Assembly (NCBI GenBank): GCA_934433485.1
Contig: CAKRZR010000012.1
Span: 1 to 64,000 of the forward strand
DNA: 64,000 bases
Reading direction: 5' to 3'
Source: an uncultured Eubacteriales bacterium
GTDB lineage: Bacteria > Bacillota > Clostridia > Oscillospirales > CAG-272
Within the stretch, counting starts at the first letter, position 1, and each line of letters starts with the position of its first letter. Shown piece by piece: positions 32,817-40,814 of the stretch. The notes under the pieces were generated by a model that was not told the DNA's origin, searched no databases, and was given only the letters and a program-made list of their open reading frames with translations. The translations under genes were made by a program, and so were the position numbers.

Positions 32817-33694
32817 GCGAGGTAATCAAGAACCGATACGAATTTACGATCCTGTTCGACGTGGAGAACGGCAATCCGAACGGCGATCCGGACGCCGCCA
32901 ATATGCCGCGCATGGATCCCGAAACGGGACTGGGGCTGGTGACGGATGTGTGTCTGAAGCGCAAGATCCGCAACTACGTCGAGGACACCATGGAGGACGC
33001 GCCGGGATACAAGATCTACATCAAGGACGGCGTACCGCTGAACCGCTCGGACAATATGGCGTATACCGCGGTGCTCGGCGACGGAAAGAATCCCGACAAG
33101 AAGGATCCCGAGATCGACAACAAGCTCCGGGACTTCATGTGCGACAACTTCTTTGACATCCGGACCTTCGGCGCGGTCATGACGACGTTCGTGAAGGCCA
33201 AGCTGAACTGCGGGCAGGTGCGCGGCCCGGTGCAGATCGGCTTTGCCAGAAGCATCGATCCGATCGTGCGGCAGGAGGTGTCCATTACGCGCGTGGCGAT
33301 CACGACCGAGGCGGATTTCCTGAAAAAGGAGACGGAAATGGGGCGCAAGCATATCGTCCCCTACGCCCTCTACCGCGCGGACGGCTTCATCTCCGCGAAT
33401 CTGGCGCGCCGGGTCACGGGCTTCAACGAGGACGACCTGGAGCTGCTCTGGAACGCGATTGTCAACATGTTTGAGAACGACCACAGTGCGGCGCGCGGCA
33501 AAATGGCGGTACAGCAGCTCATCATCTTCAAGCACGATTCGGAGCTTGGCAACGCACCGTCCCATAAGACGCTCGGGCTTGTCTCGGTCAAACGGAAGGA
33601 CGGCGTGGATGTGGCGCGCGGCTTCGCCGATTACGAGGTGCAGATCGACGAGGCAGACTGCCCGGACGGCGTGACCATTTCCGTGCGGTCGTAA
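32813..33694 (+). CDS. cas7: Cas7c (Csd2), Cascade backbone, type I-C
   Basis: Encodes 293 residues from an ATGA overlap, with AAGGAGGAGC upstream. The start YEFTILFDVENGNPNGDPDAANMPRMDPETGLGLVTDVCLKRKIRNYV is the hallmark of Csd2. Several copies line the crRNA guide and kink it every sixth base, the geometry relevant to the guide match described at 30245. Length is normal and no disabling change is seen. Confidence 0.95.
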   Translation: MSEVIKNRYEFTILFDVENGNPNGDPDAANMPRMDPETGLGLVTDVCLKRKIRNYVEDTMEDAPGYKIYIKDGVPLNRSDNMAYTAVLGDGKNPDKKDPEIDNKLRDFMCDNFFDIRTFGAVMTTFVKAKLNCGQVRGPVQIGFARSIDPIVRQEVSITRVAITTEADFLKKETEMGRKHIVPYALYRADGFISANLARRVTGFNEDDLELLWNAIVNMFENDHSAARGKMAVQQLIIFKHDSELGNAPSHKTLGLVSVKRKDGVDVARGFADYEVQIDEADCPDGVTISVRS

Positions 33695-33697
33695 GCG

Positions 33698-34393
33698 ATG
33701 GCGGATCACGCTGCAATGGATGACCGCCCCGATCTGCTCATCTCTGGGCTGCAGCATTTTTCCTTCTGCCGCCGTCAGTGGGCGCTGATCCACATCGAGG
33801 GTGAGTGGGCGGAAAACTACTTCACCGTGGACGGCGCGATCCTCCACGAAAGGGCGGACGATCCTTACACAACGGAAAAACGGGGCGACACGATCGTCAG
33901 CCGTGCCATGGAGGTGCGTTCGGCGGTATATGGCATTGTCGGCAAGTGCGACGTGGTGGAGTTCCGGCGCTCCGAAGACGGGGTGGCAATCCGGGACAAG
34001 CATGGCGGCAGACGAGAGGGACTGTGGCTGCCCGTGCCAGTGGAGTATAAGCGCGGGAGCTCCAAGGAGGACGACGCGGACCGGCTGCAGCTGTGCGCCC
34101 AGGCGATCTGTCTCGAGGAGATGCTCACCTGCCCCGTGATTCCGGTCGCCTATCTCTACTACGCACAGACCAGACGGCGGGAACTGGTCGCGCTGGACGC
34201 GACACTGCGGGAGAAAACGACGGATTGTCTGCGGGAAATGCGGATGCTGTACGACAGAGCCTATACGCCGCGGGTCAGAACGAGCGCAAAATGCCGCTCC
34301 TGTTCGCTGCGGGAGATCTGTCTGCCCAAGCTGCAAAAGTTCCCGTCGACAAGCACGTATACGGACTCCATTTGGGAAGCGAGGGACCTATGA
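33698..34393 (+). CDS. cas4: Cas4 RecB-like nuclease of the adaptation module
   Basis: Encodes 231 residues. It has the Cas4 pattern: SGLQHFSFCRRQWALIHIE with the first cluster cysteine, RecB motifs including VPVEYKRGSSKEDDADRLQLCAQAICLEEM, and the C-terminal CRSCSLREIC holding the remaining Fe-S cysteines. In I-C systems Cas4 trims prespacers and checks their PAM together with Cas1-Cas2. Here its partners are deleted immediately downstream, so although the gene is intact it probably has no adaptation role left. Its stop overlaps the cas1 start by ATGA. Confidence 0.93.
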   Translation: MADHAAMDDRPDLLISGLQHFSFCRRQWALIHIEGEWAENYFTVDGAILHERADDPYTTEKRGDTIVSRAMEVRSAVYGIVGKCDVVEFRRSEDGVAIRDKHGGRREGLWLPVPVEYKRGSSKEDDADRLQLCAQAICLEEMLTCPVIPVAYLYYAQTRRRELVALDATLREKTTDCLREMRMLYDRAYTPRVRTSAKCRSCSLREICLPKLQKFPSTSTYTDSIWEARDL

Positions 34394-34502
34394 GAAAGCT
34401 GCTCAATACGTTATACATCTGCTCGGCAACGCATATGAAAATAAAGTAAAACACATCGGCGTGAAGCCCAGCTACGACTGGAACGAAGCCATGATCCTCT
34501 GA
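34390..34502 (+). pseudogene. cas1-cas2 deletion remnant
   Basis: ATG 34390 overlaps the cas4 stop exactly as an intact cas1 would, and the first codons give MRKLLNTLY, the start of I-C Cas1. After about nine codons the sequence switches to another frame that reads LLGNAYENKVKHIGVKPSYD then WNEAMIL and stop (34419-34502), the C-terminal end of I-C Cas2. Relative to intact loci about 1.2 kb (nearly all of cas1 and roughly 70 codons of cas2) is missing. The junction lies near 34411-34418. The fused frame itself ends after 19 residues, so no product is expected. Confidence 0.85.
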
Positions 34503-34677
34503 CCCCTCCGCGAACCGGAAGCGGTCATGAAAAACCAGCACCGTTCGCGCAGGAAAACACAACGAATCCAGAGGAAAAGCCCCCGATGTAAAAGAAAGGA
34601 AGGTGCGCCGCCCAAAGAAATGGGCAAATGCTATAAATAGACAATACTGTAATGGGATAGGTTCATGCAGTATTGCA
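34503..34677 (+). promoter_or_regulatory. CRISPR leader
   Basis: The 175 bases between the cas2 remnant and the first repeat are AT-richer near the array and contain TATAAA at 34632-34637 and an inverted repeat, CAATACTG (34642-34649) and CAGTATTG (34668-34675), ending two bases before the first repeat. The variant repeats sit at this end, showing that it was the integration side. Confidence 0.7.
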
Positions 34678-35316
34678 GTCATCCCCCACACGGGGGATGT
34701 GGATTGAAATTCCTTATAAAGTAAACTCATCCTTAAAGATCGGGGTCATCCCCCACACGGGGGATGTGGATTGAAATGCGAGTATGTTGGCAATAGTAAA
34801 CTGCGTCCGAGCAGTCATCCCCCACGCGGGGGATGTGGATTGAAATCAGCCCCCGCTTTCCCCCGCGCGCCGGGGTGGGACGTCATCCCCCACGCGGGGG
34901 ATGTGGATTGAAATGGCGAACCTGGGCTTGCCGTGGTGACGAGCATCGAGTCATCCCCCACGCGGGGGATGTGGATTGAAATTATAGTATCAAGACAAAG
35001 AAGAAACGCGCTGCGGGTCATCCCCCACGCGGGGGATGTGGATTGAAATGGAACATGTGTACGCAAGAGGGGGGCAGACGAGTCATCCCCCACGCGGGGG
35101 ATGTGGATTGAAATTCCCGGTCCTGTTGGTGCGAGTGCGCAATTTGCCGGTCATCCCCCACGCGGGGGATGTGGATTGAAATAGAGTTACATCCCCCTTC
35201 GGGCAGCGCGTGCTGTGTCATCCCCCACGCGGGGGATGTGGATTGAAATCGATTCAACCCGCGCTCGCTCTACAACTACAGAAGTCATCCCCCACGCGGG
35301 GGATGTGGATTGAAAT
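34678..35316 (+). CRISPR. Type I-C CRISPR array, 10 repeats and 9 spacers
   Basis: Repeats are 33 bases: GTC, a 7-bp stem ATCCCCC/GGGGGAT around a 4-base loop, and GTGGATTGAAAT. Starts: 34678, 34745, 34814, 34882, 34950, 35017, 35082, 35150, 35217, 35284. Spacers are 32-36 bases. Repeats 1 and 2 have loop ACAC, the others ACGC; all are otherwise identical, including the last. Spacer 9 (35250-35283) and spacer 1 (34711-34744) each match the upstream prophage at 29 of 34 positions. The ATTGAAAT end and hairpin are typical for I-C and the + strand is the crRNA strand. Confidence 0.97.
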
Positions 35317-36020
35317 CGGGATAAGACGACGAACGTGACGCACTATGAAGTCGTGGTCCTGATGCAGTAAGCGCAGGAAAAAAACGACCGGGTTATCCGA
35401 AAAGGGTAGCATGATCGCAGCTTTTCACCATTGAGAAAGACGATTTCGAATTCATGTTTGGCGACTGTGGGATGCTCTATTTCTATATCCGTAAAGAGGA
35501 CCTCGCGGCACGGCGATTCGACAAGGTGCATTTCGTCTTTCAGTGCGGCTGATGGAACAAGTGGATCGCTCCGTTACAGACGGAATTTCTCATATGTTTG
35601 GCATACAGGAAATGTATGTAAGATCCGCACCAATATTCTGCCTGTTTCCGCGTAGTTTTACCAAGCAAGTCGATGGAAACAAGTATAATATGCAGTTCTA
35701 TAAGATACAAGCCAAGTGAAATCGGCGGTACTTCAGGCAAATCTGCCGTTGCTCTCCGCAAAGGTACTGTGCATTAACCGTACGTTGCCTGTTCTGCGCA
35801 AGTCCGCTTGTTTCCCTGCATATGATCCATGTGTTGACATTACCTCAAGGCAGCACAAAGCTGTAATTCCTCCACCGTTCGCACGAGGATTGCAGGGATC
35901 CTGTTTTCTGTATATGCACACTTTTCATAAAACGCTATCCTATTCGAGCCCCAACCTAACATTTTCCAAAACGCACGGACTATATATGTGAAAGCATTGA
36001 TCAATCGCTTGGAGAAACCA
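35317..36020. other. Gene-poor, apparently degraded region downstream of the array
   Basis: No intact gene is recognised. Directly after the last repeat a frame reads RDKTTNVTHYEVVVLMQ and stops at 35368-35370, like the end of a protein or an orphan spacer continuing into decayed sequence. On the minus strand two open stretches (35761-35540 and 35531-35343) in different frames, with protein-like text such as EVLFTDIEIEHPTVAKHEFEIVFLNGEKLR, may be pieces of one frameshifted gene. AT content rises towards 36000, where the promoter of the sigma factor gene must lie. Confidence 0.45.
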
Positions 36021-37646
36021 ATGAAAAAAAGAGACTTGCTGCAAATTTTTGATGACGAACTGCTGGACAAGCTGTTTGGCTTTTGCTATGCGAGAACCAA
36101 TGACAGCTACGAGGCAGAGGCGCTTTGCTCCGATATTGTGTACGCGCTCGTGAAGGCTGCCCATGGGGACGGAGAGATAGACAATATGTACGCGTTCCTT
36201 TGGCGTGTGGCGCGGAATGTGTACGCGGACTACGCAAACCATCGCAGAAAATACGCGGAGATGGTTTATGCGGGAGATCCGGAAGAAATCCTATCGGGTA
36301 TCGCAGAGGAAGAATACGCAGAGGACACCACAGAGCTGCTGACCTCTGTTTATCGCAGAATGGCGTTTCTGACCAAAGCATATCGGGATGTCATGATCCG
36401 GTTCTACATAGACGGCCTTTCCACCGCGCAGATCGCGAACGAGCAGGGAACAAGCGAGGTCGCCGTTCGGCAGAGACTGTTTTCGGCAAGACAAAAGATC
36501 AAAAGTGAGGTAGAAAAAATGGCGGATACGAATACCAAGCCCGTTGCACTGGATAAGATCGATTTTGTGTTTTGCGGAACCGGAGATCCGCACTGGGGAG
36601 ACCCGCGGCATGTATGCACAAGAACGCTCTCCAAACATATTGTATGGCTCTGCCACAAAAAGCCGATGCGCGTGTCCGAGATCGCGGAAGAACTGAATGT
36701 TCCCACCGTGTATGTGGAAGAAGAGGCGGAAATACTCTGCAGAGGCGAAAACGGAGCGTACGGACTGCTTCGCCGGTTGGATAACGGAAAGTATGCAATC
36801 AATTTCATTTTGCTGGACAAGGACGTATTTGAAAAAGCAAGTGCGCTCTATGTAGAAAAGCTCCCGAAAATCTGCGACATCATATCGAAGTATGTGGGGG
36901 AGCATAAAGCAGAGTATCTGGCTTTCCCGTATCTCAACAAGAGAGTAGACATGAATTTGATCCTGTGGCAGCAGATATACGAAATTGCGGATGCTTTCTG
37001 CTTTTGCGTTATGTGGGCCCTGGAGAAAAATCACTTTTCTGCTCTTTCCGAGCCGGATCGCCCTTTCAGTGTCTATGGATATGTGGATAATGGCGCGTCT
37101 TTCTATAGCAGCTGGGATGGCGTTGTGGCACAAAACGTATGCGGCTTCTCCAATGTGCAGGTTGAGAATATCACTGCCAATCGTATCCATCGGCACTTTG
37201 ACTGCGGACTCAATGTATCGAAAGAACCAAAGATCCAGCTTGCGCTTCGTGCCATTGACGGGCTTTCCATCGCGGCGTTGTCGGAGAGCGAAAAGGAACA
37301 CGCCGCCAAAGCGATAGAATGCGGCTATCTGTACCGCGAGGGAGATATGCTCTATACAAAGATCCTTGTGAGCGCTCTTTCTGACAAAGACAGACTCTTT
37401 GCTATCAGCAGAGCTTTACACAACGGGTACTTTGATGCGGACGCGGAGAGCGTTGCGGAACAAATCGCGGCGCTGATTCGGAAAGCCGTTCCGGAATATC
37501 TTCTCGGGGAGTGGAGATTTGCGAATGACCTTGCAGCTCTGCCTGTTCGCAACGCGGTGATCGACTGTCTGATTGAAAAAGGCGTGCTGACACCTCCCAA
37601 GGATGGGATCGGAGCGGAGGGCTGCTGGATGAGCGTGGAAAGATGA
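36021..37646 (+). CDS. ECF-like sigma factor with a long C-terminal extension
   Basis: Encodes 541 residues from ATG 36021 (GGAG at 36011-36014); an earlier ATG at 35988 has no ribosome site. Residues 1-70 look like sigma region 2 (DELLDKLFGFCYARTNDSYEAEALCSDIVYALVKAA, MYAFLWRVARNVYADYANHRRK); residues about 110-165 are region 4 (MAFLTKAYRDVMIRFYIDGLSTAQIANEQGTSEVAVRQRLFSARQKIK). The other 370 residues start with a winged-helix-like segment (LCHKKPMRVSEIAEELNVPTVYVEEEAEILCRG) and continue as a soluble domain of unknown type, probably sensory. Usual ECF factors are under 200 residues. Confidence 0.75.
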   Translation: MKKRDLLQIFDDELLDKLFGFCYARTNDSYEAEALCSDIVYALVKAAHGDGEIDNMYAFLWRVARNVYADYANHRRKYAEMVYAGDPEEILSGIAEEEYAEDTTELLTSVYRRMAFLTKAYRDVMIRFYIDGLSTAQIANEQGTSEVAVRQRLFSARQKIKSEVEKMADTNTKPVALDKIDFVFCGTGDPHWGDPRHVCTRTLSKHIVWLCHKKPMRVSEIAEELNVPTVYVEEEAEILCRGENGAYGLLRRLDNGKYAINFILLDKDVFEKASALYVEKLPKICDIISKYVGEHKAEYLAFPYLNKRVDMNLILWQQIYEIADAFCFCVMWALEKNHFSALSEPDRPFSVYGYVDNGASFYSSWDGVVAQNVCGFSNVQVENITANRIHRHFDCGLNVSKEPKIQLALRAIDGLSIAALSESEKEHAAKAIECGYLYREGDMLYTKILVSALSDKDRLFAISRALHNGYFDADAESVAEQIAALIRKAVPEYLLGEWRFANDLAALPVRNAVIDCLIEKGVLTPPKDGIGAEGCWMSVER

Positions 37647-37762
37647 AAACACTGTCAGGAGAACCTACCGTGTACGCAGGGCCGGGTTTGTTGTGACAGT
37701 GTACCGGATGCGTGGATTGCGACAGTGGCATATACGCGCTTGCCAATATGAGAAATGCGAAG

Positions 37763-37799
37763 AAAAACCGGAATATCCGCTATTGGAATTCCGGTTTTT
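37763..37799. terminator. Rho-independent terminator after the sigma factor gene
   Basis: AAAAACCGGAAT (37763-37774) pairs perfectly with ATTCCGGTTTTT (37788-37799). The T run serves the plus strand and the A run could serve the minus strand. Bases 37800-38143 after it are AT-rich and hold no convincing gene. Confidence 0.85.
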
Positions 37800-38143
37800 C
37801 TTTGTTTGCTGTACATTAGGGGTGTATTGTAATACTTGTTAGAGTTGCGCGTATTTTCCCACAGATAAAATAATGCACTTTGCGAAACGATCCTGATTTT
37901 CAGAGGATCTACACATGCCGTATTTTTTAACATTTTGTAAATTGTTGGTTTTTTGCCATATAACTCTTGCATTTTCCACCACAGTGTTGTAAAATAAGAC
38001 AGACCATGCGGCGATTTTCACCGTGCTTTTGGTTATTATGGAGCGTTTCTCGGCTTTATTTACTTTTGCCGTACAATTGCGGGAGCAGAGAATTTTGAAA
38101 CCGAATTTTGCGTATCCACGGAACAAAGGGTAAGGGATTAGCC

Positions 38144-38527
38144 ATGAACGTAGACTATCTTCTCAAATTGAAGACAGAAAAAAGCCTGACAAACGAGCAG
38201 ATTGCCGATCTCAGCGGGGTTCCGATGGGCACGATCGTTCGGATCCTGAGCGGCAGGACGGACAATCCATATTTCAGCACCATCATCGATATTGTGCGCG
38301 CCATGGACGGTTCCGTGGATGTCATGGAGAATCTACAGCCAAGCGAAAACGCCATCCGCTACGATTCGGGGGACAGAGAACTGGTCAACCTGTATCGGGA
38401 AACGATCCGGAACAAGGAACGGTGGCTCCGTTTCCTGGTCGGAATCATCCTGGGCATATTTGTACTGCTCGTCGGAATGGTTCTATACGATGCGCTGTCG
38501 CCAATGCGAGGATGGATCCGGTATTGA
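38144..38527 (+). CDS. XRE-type HTH protein with C-terminal membrane segment (copy 1)
   Basis: Encodes 127 residues with TAAGGGA upstream. The N-terminal 60 residues are an XRE helix-turn-helix (LTNEQIADLSGVPMGTIVRILSGRTDNPYFSTIIDIVRAMDGSVD). After a short linker one membrane helix follows (WLRFLVGIILGIFVLLVGMVLYDAL). It probably anchors DNA-binding activity at the membrane; trigger unknown. It is the first of two tandem paralogues with the same layout and length. Confidence 0.8.
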   Translation: MNVDYLLKLKTEKSLTNEQIADLSGVPMGTIVRILSGRTDNPYFSTIIDIVRAMDGSVDVMENLQPSENAIRYDSGDRELVNLYRETIRNKERWLRFLVGIILGIFVLLVGMVLYDALSPMRGWIRY

Positions 38528-38585
38528 TACGCACCCAAAAGCAAACATTAGCTTCGACAAACAACAGCCCAGATAAATTGCAGCC

Positions 38586-38978
38586 ATGAACATAGAGTAT
38601 CTTCTCAAATTAAAGACAGACAGGAATCTAACAAACGAACAGATCGCCGAGCTGAGCGGAATCCCGACAAGTACGCTTACCCGGATCCTGAACGGCCGGA
38701 CGGACAATCCCTGCTTCAACGCCGTCGTTGATATTGTGCGCGCCCTGGATGGCTCTGTGGATGCAATGGAGCACCTGTGCCGCGAGGATGGTGAATGCAA
38801 TGGTACGCCGCAGGACGAAATCGACAGCCGGGTCATCGACCTGTACCGCGAAACGATCGAAACAAAGGACCGCTGGATCCGTTTTTTGGTCTGGGTACTG
38901 CTTGCCATCGGTCTCTTCATCCTCGGTATGGTCATATACGACGCAACACAGTCTACGGAAGGCTGGATCCAGTATTGA
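38586..38978 (+). CDS. XRE-type HTH protein with C-terminal membrane segment (copy 2)
   Basis: Encodes 130 residues. The HTH domain is closely similar to copy 1 (NIEYLLKLKTDRNLTNEQIAELSGIPTSTLTRILNGRTDNPCFN), as is the single membrane helix (WIRFLVWVLLAIGLFILGMVIYDA). The linker is longer and more divergent. A tandem duplication followed by divergence explains the pair; the 58-base gap suggests co-transcription. Confidence 0.8.
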   Translation: MNIEYLLKLKTDRNLTNEQIAELSGIPTSTLTRILNGRTDNPCFNAVVDIVRALDGSVDAMEHLCREDGECNGTPQDEIDSRVIDLYRETIETKDRWIRFLVWVLLAIGLFILGMVIYDATQSTEGWIQY

Positions 38979-39059
38979 CAGAGGCAAGGGCTCTCTGATA
39001 TGTTTATGTATCGGTAAGACGCGGGAGAACCTGCACGGTGTCAAGCCGCAAAATGGCGT

Positions 39060-40811
39060 TTATTCCGCGATCCGCCATCCCTCCGATTTTCTGCGGATGT
39101 CCACAAAATCCTTATATTTTCCGGGAACACTTGCCAGTGCCGCGTGTGTTCCTTTTTGTATGAGTCTGCCATCGTCTATGACAAGAATCTGATCTGCCGA
39201 CTCGATGGTAGCAAGCCGGTGCGCGATGGTGATGACGGTCTTGTCCCTGGTCAGCGCGGAGAGCGCCTGTTGGATGAGATACTCGTTTTCCGGATCGATG
39301 CTTGCCGTGGCTTCGTCCAGAATGATGACAGGCGTGTTTTTGAGGATGGCGCGCGCGATGGAGATCCGCTGCTTTTCACCGCCGGAGAACGTGCCTCCGC
39401 CTTCTCCGACCACGGTGTCGTAGCCGTTGGGAAGTGCTGTGATGAAGTCGTGGCAGCGGGCTTTTTTCGCTGCGTCCACCATTTCTTCCTCGGTCGCATC
39501 CGGTTTGCCGAAGCAGATATTCGCGCGAATCGTATCGTGGAACAGGTAGACGTTCTGGAATACCATGGAGATGTTTGAAAGCAGGCTGTCGCAGGTAAAT
39601 TCGCACAGATCGTGACCGCCGATGGTGATGGAGCCGGATCTCGGATCATAGAACCGTGCGATCAGGCTGCAAATCGTCGTTTTGCCCGAGCCGGACGGTC
39701 CGACGATGGCAGTTGAAGTCTTTTCGGGAATGCGGAAGCTGATGTCCTTGAGCACCGTGCGGGAGTCGTAACCGAAATCCACGTTCCGGAACACGATATC
39801 ATGGTGCGTGAGCGGGATATCTCTGCCGTCCGCGTCGATGAAGTTCTCAGTCCGCAGTGCGTCGAGCTGGTTCATGGCGTCGTCGATTACACCGAGTGTA
39901 TGCGCACTGTCGCTGATGGGTTCCAGACTCGCGAAAATGCTGAATGAGAAGAAAACGAACAGCAGCATCATGGAAAAATCCATTGCGCCGCGCAGGCACT
40001 GGAGCGCCGCCGCCATCGCCAGTCCGACCGAGCCGCATTTGAGCGCCAGCAGATGTCCGGCGTTCGCGGGAAGATACCCCCACTCGATTTTCAGATGGAT
40101 GCGCTTGCTGTCGCGTACGGCTTCCTTTACGGATTCCATTGCGGCGCCTGCTTTGCCGAACGATTTGACCACAGCCAGTCCGCGCGCGTATTCAATGGCG
40201 GCGCCGGTCATGGCACGGTTCGCTTCGGCTTCGATAGGCGCGTGCACACGACTGAAATGCGAAATAACGAACAGAAAAGCAAGAGACAGACCCGCGGCGG
40301 CAAGAGCGATCAAAGCGGTCGGCGGACTGCACAGCACGAGGCCGAGAAAGACCACAAGGAAGTTCAGGTACCCGCCGACAAAGTTGTCGATCATCCGAAT
40401 GCCCATGTTCTCCAGCGTAGACAGCCCGGTCGTGATGGAGTTCAGAATATTGCCGGTGCTCATCTGACTGAAATAGCCAAGCGATACTCTCTTGAGCGCG
40501 TTGCCGATGGCAAGACGGTCACGGGCGGTAAGGTTGTAGCTGATCGGTTCCTGCAGTCTCGCGCGAAAATAGTCAAAGAGGAAGCGGAGAAGGACAAAGC
40601 AGATTTGCAAAAGAATCGACCGTGGGATCCACGCGGTATCGAAAGCGGCACCGTTTTTCTGTGCTTCAATAAGTCTCCCTACCGTGTACGCGGCAAGTCC
40701 AATCGGCATGGCGGTGAAGATATGTGAGAAAAAGGTCATGACAAAGCCGAGATACAGCCGTCCTTTGTATGCTCCGCACCAGTCTATGATCCGTTTGATG
40801 GTTTTGAACAT
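39060..40811 (-). CDS. ABC transporter, exporter-fold half transporter (subunit 1)
   Basis: Encodes 583 residues: six membrane helices in residues 1-320, then the ATPase with Walker A GPSGSGKTT, signature FSGGEKQR and Walker B VIILDEATAS, H-loop TIAHRL. It ends the operon AraC - subunit 2 - subunit 1 and lies 3 bases after subunit 2, so the two form a heterodimer. Pairs of this type next to an AraC gene include siderophore importers of the YbtPQ/Irp6 kind as well as drug exporters; direction of transport cannot be told from sequence alone. Confidence 0.88.
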   Translation of the reverse strand: MFKTIKRIIDWCGAYKGRLYLGFVMTFFSHIFTAMPIGLAAYTVGRLIEAQKNGAAFDTAWIPRSILLQICFVLLRFLFDYFRARLQEPISYNLTARDRLAIGNALKRVSLGYFSQMSTGNILNSITTGLSTLENMGIRMIDNFVGGYLNFLVVFLGLVLCSPPTALIALAAAGLSLAFLFVISHFSRVHAPIEAEANRAMTGAAIEYARGLAVVKSFGKAGAAMESVKEAVRDSKRIHLKIEWGYLPANAGHLLALKCGSVGLAMAAALQCLRGAMDFSMMLLFVFFSFSIFASLEPISDSAHTLGVIDDAMNQLDALRTENFIDADGRDIPLTHHDIVFRNVDFGYDSRTVLKDISFRIPEKTSTAIVGPSGSGKTTICSLIARFYDPRSGSITIGGHDLCEFTCDSLLSNISMVFQNVYLFHDTIRANICFGKPDATEEEMVDAAKKARCHDFITALPNGYDTVVGEGGGTFSGGEKQRISIARAILKNTPVIILDEATASIDPENEYLIQQALSALTRDKTVITIAHRLATIESADQILVIDDGRLIQKGTHAALASVPGKYKDFVDIRRKSEGWRIAE

Positions 40812-40814
40812 GGC

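Noticed and set aside
34778..35216. Matches of spacers 2 to 7 to the prophage
   Set aside because: Compared by eye on both strands; only short stretches agree, no better than chance. A computed search is needed.
34815..35257. Minus-strand open frames with the repeated peptide FQSTSPAWGMT
   Set aside because: They are translations of the CRISPR repeats and spacers; the 33-base period and spacer variation show an array, not a gene.
35716..35991. Possible 91-residue plus-strand gene before the sigma factor
   Set aside because: No ribosome site, atypical composition with many Cys, Pro and Ser; looks like chance reading in degraded DNA.
37839..38126. Possible 95-residue minus-strand gene
   Set aside because: No ribosome site, AT-rich low-complexity composition and no recognisable domain; it lies between a terminator and the HTH gene.
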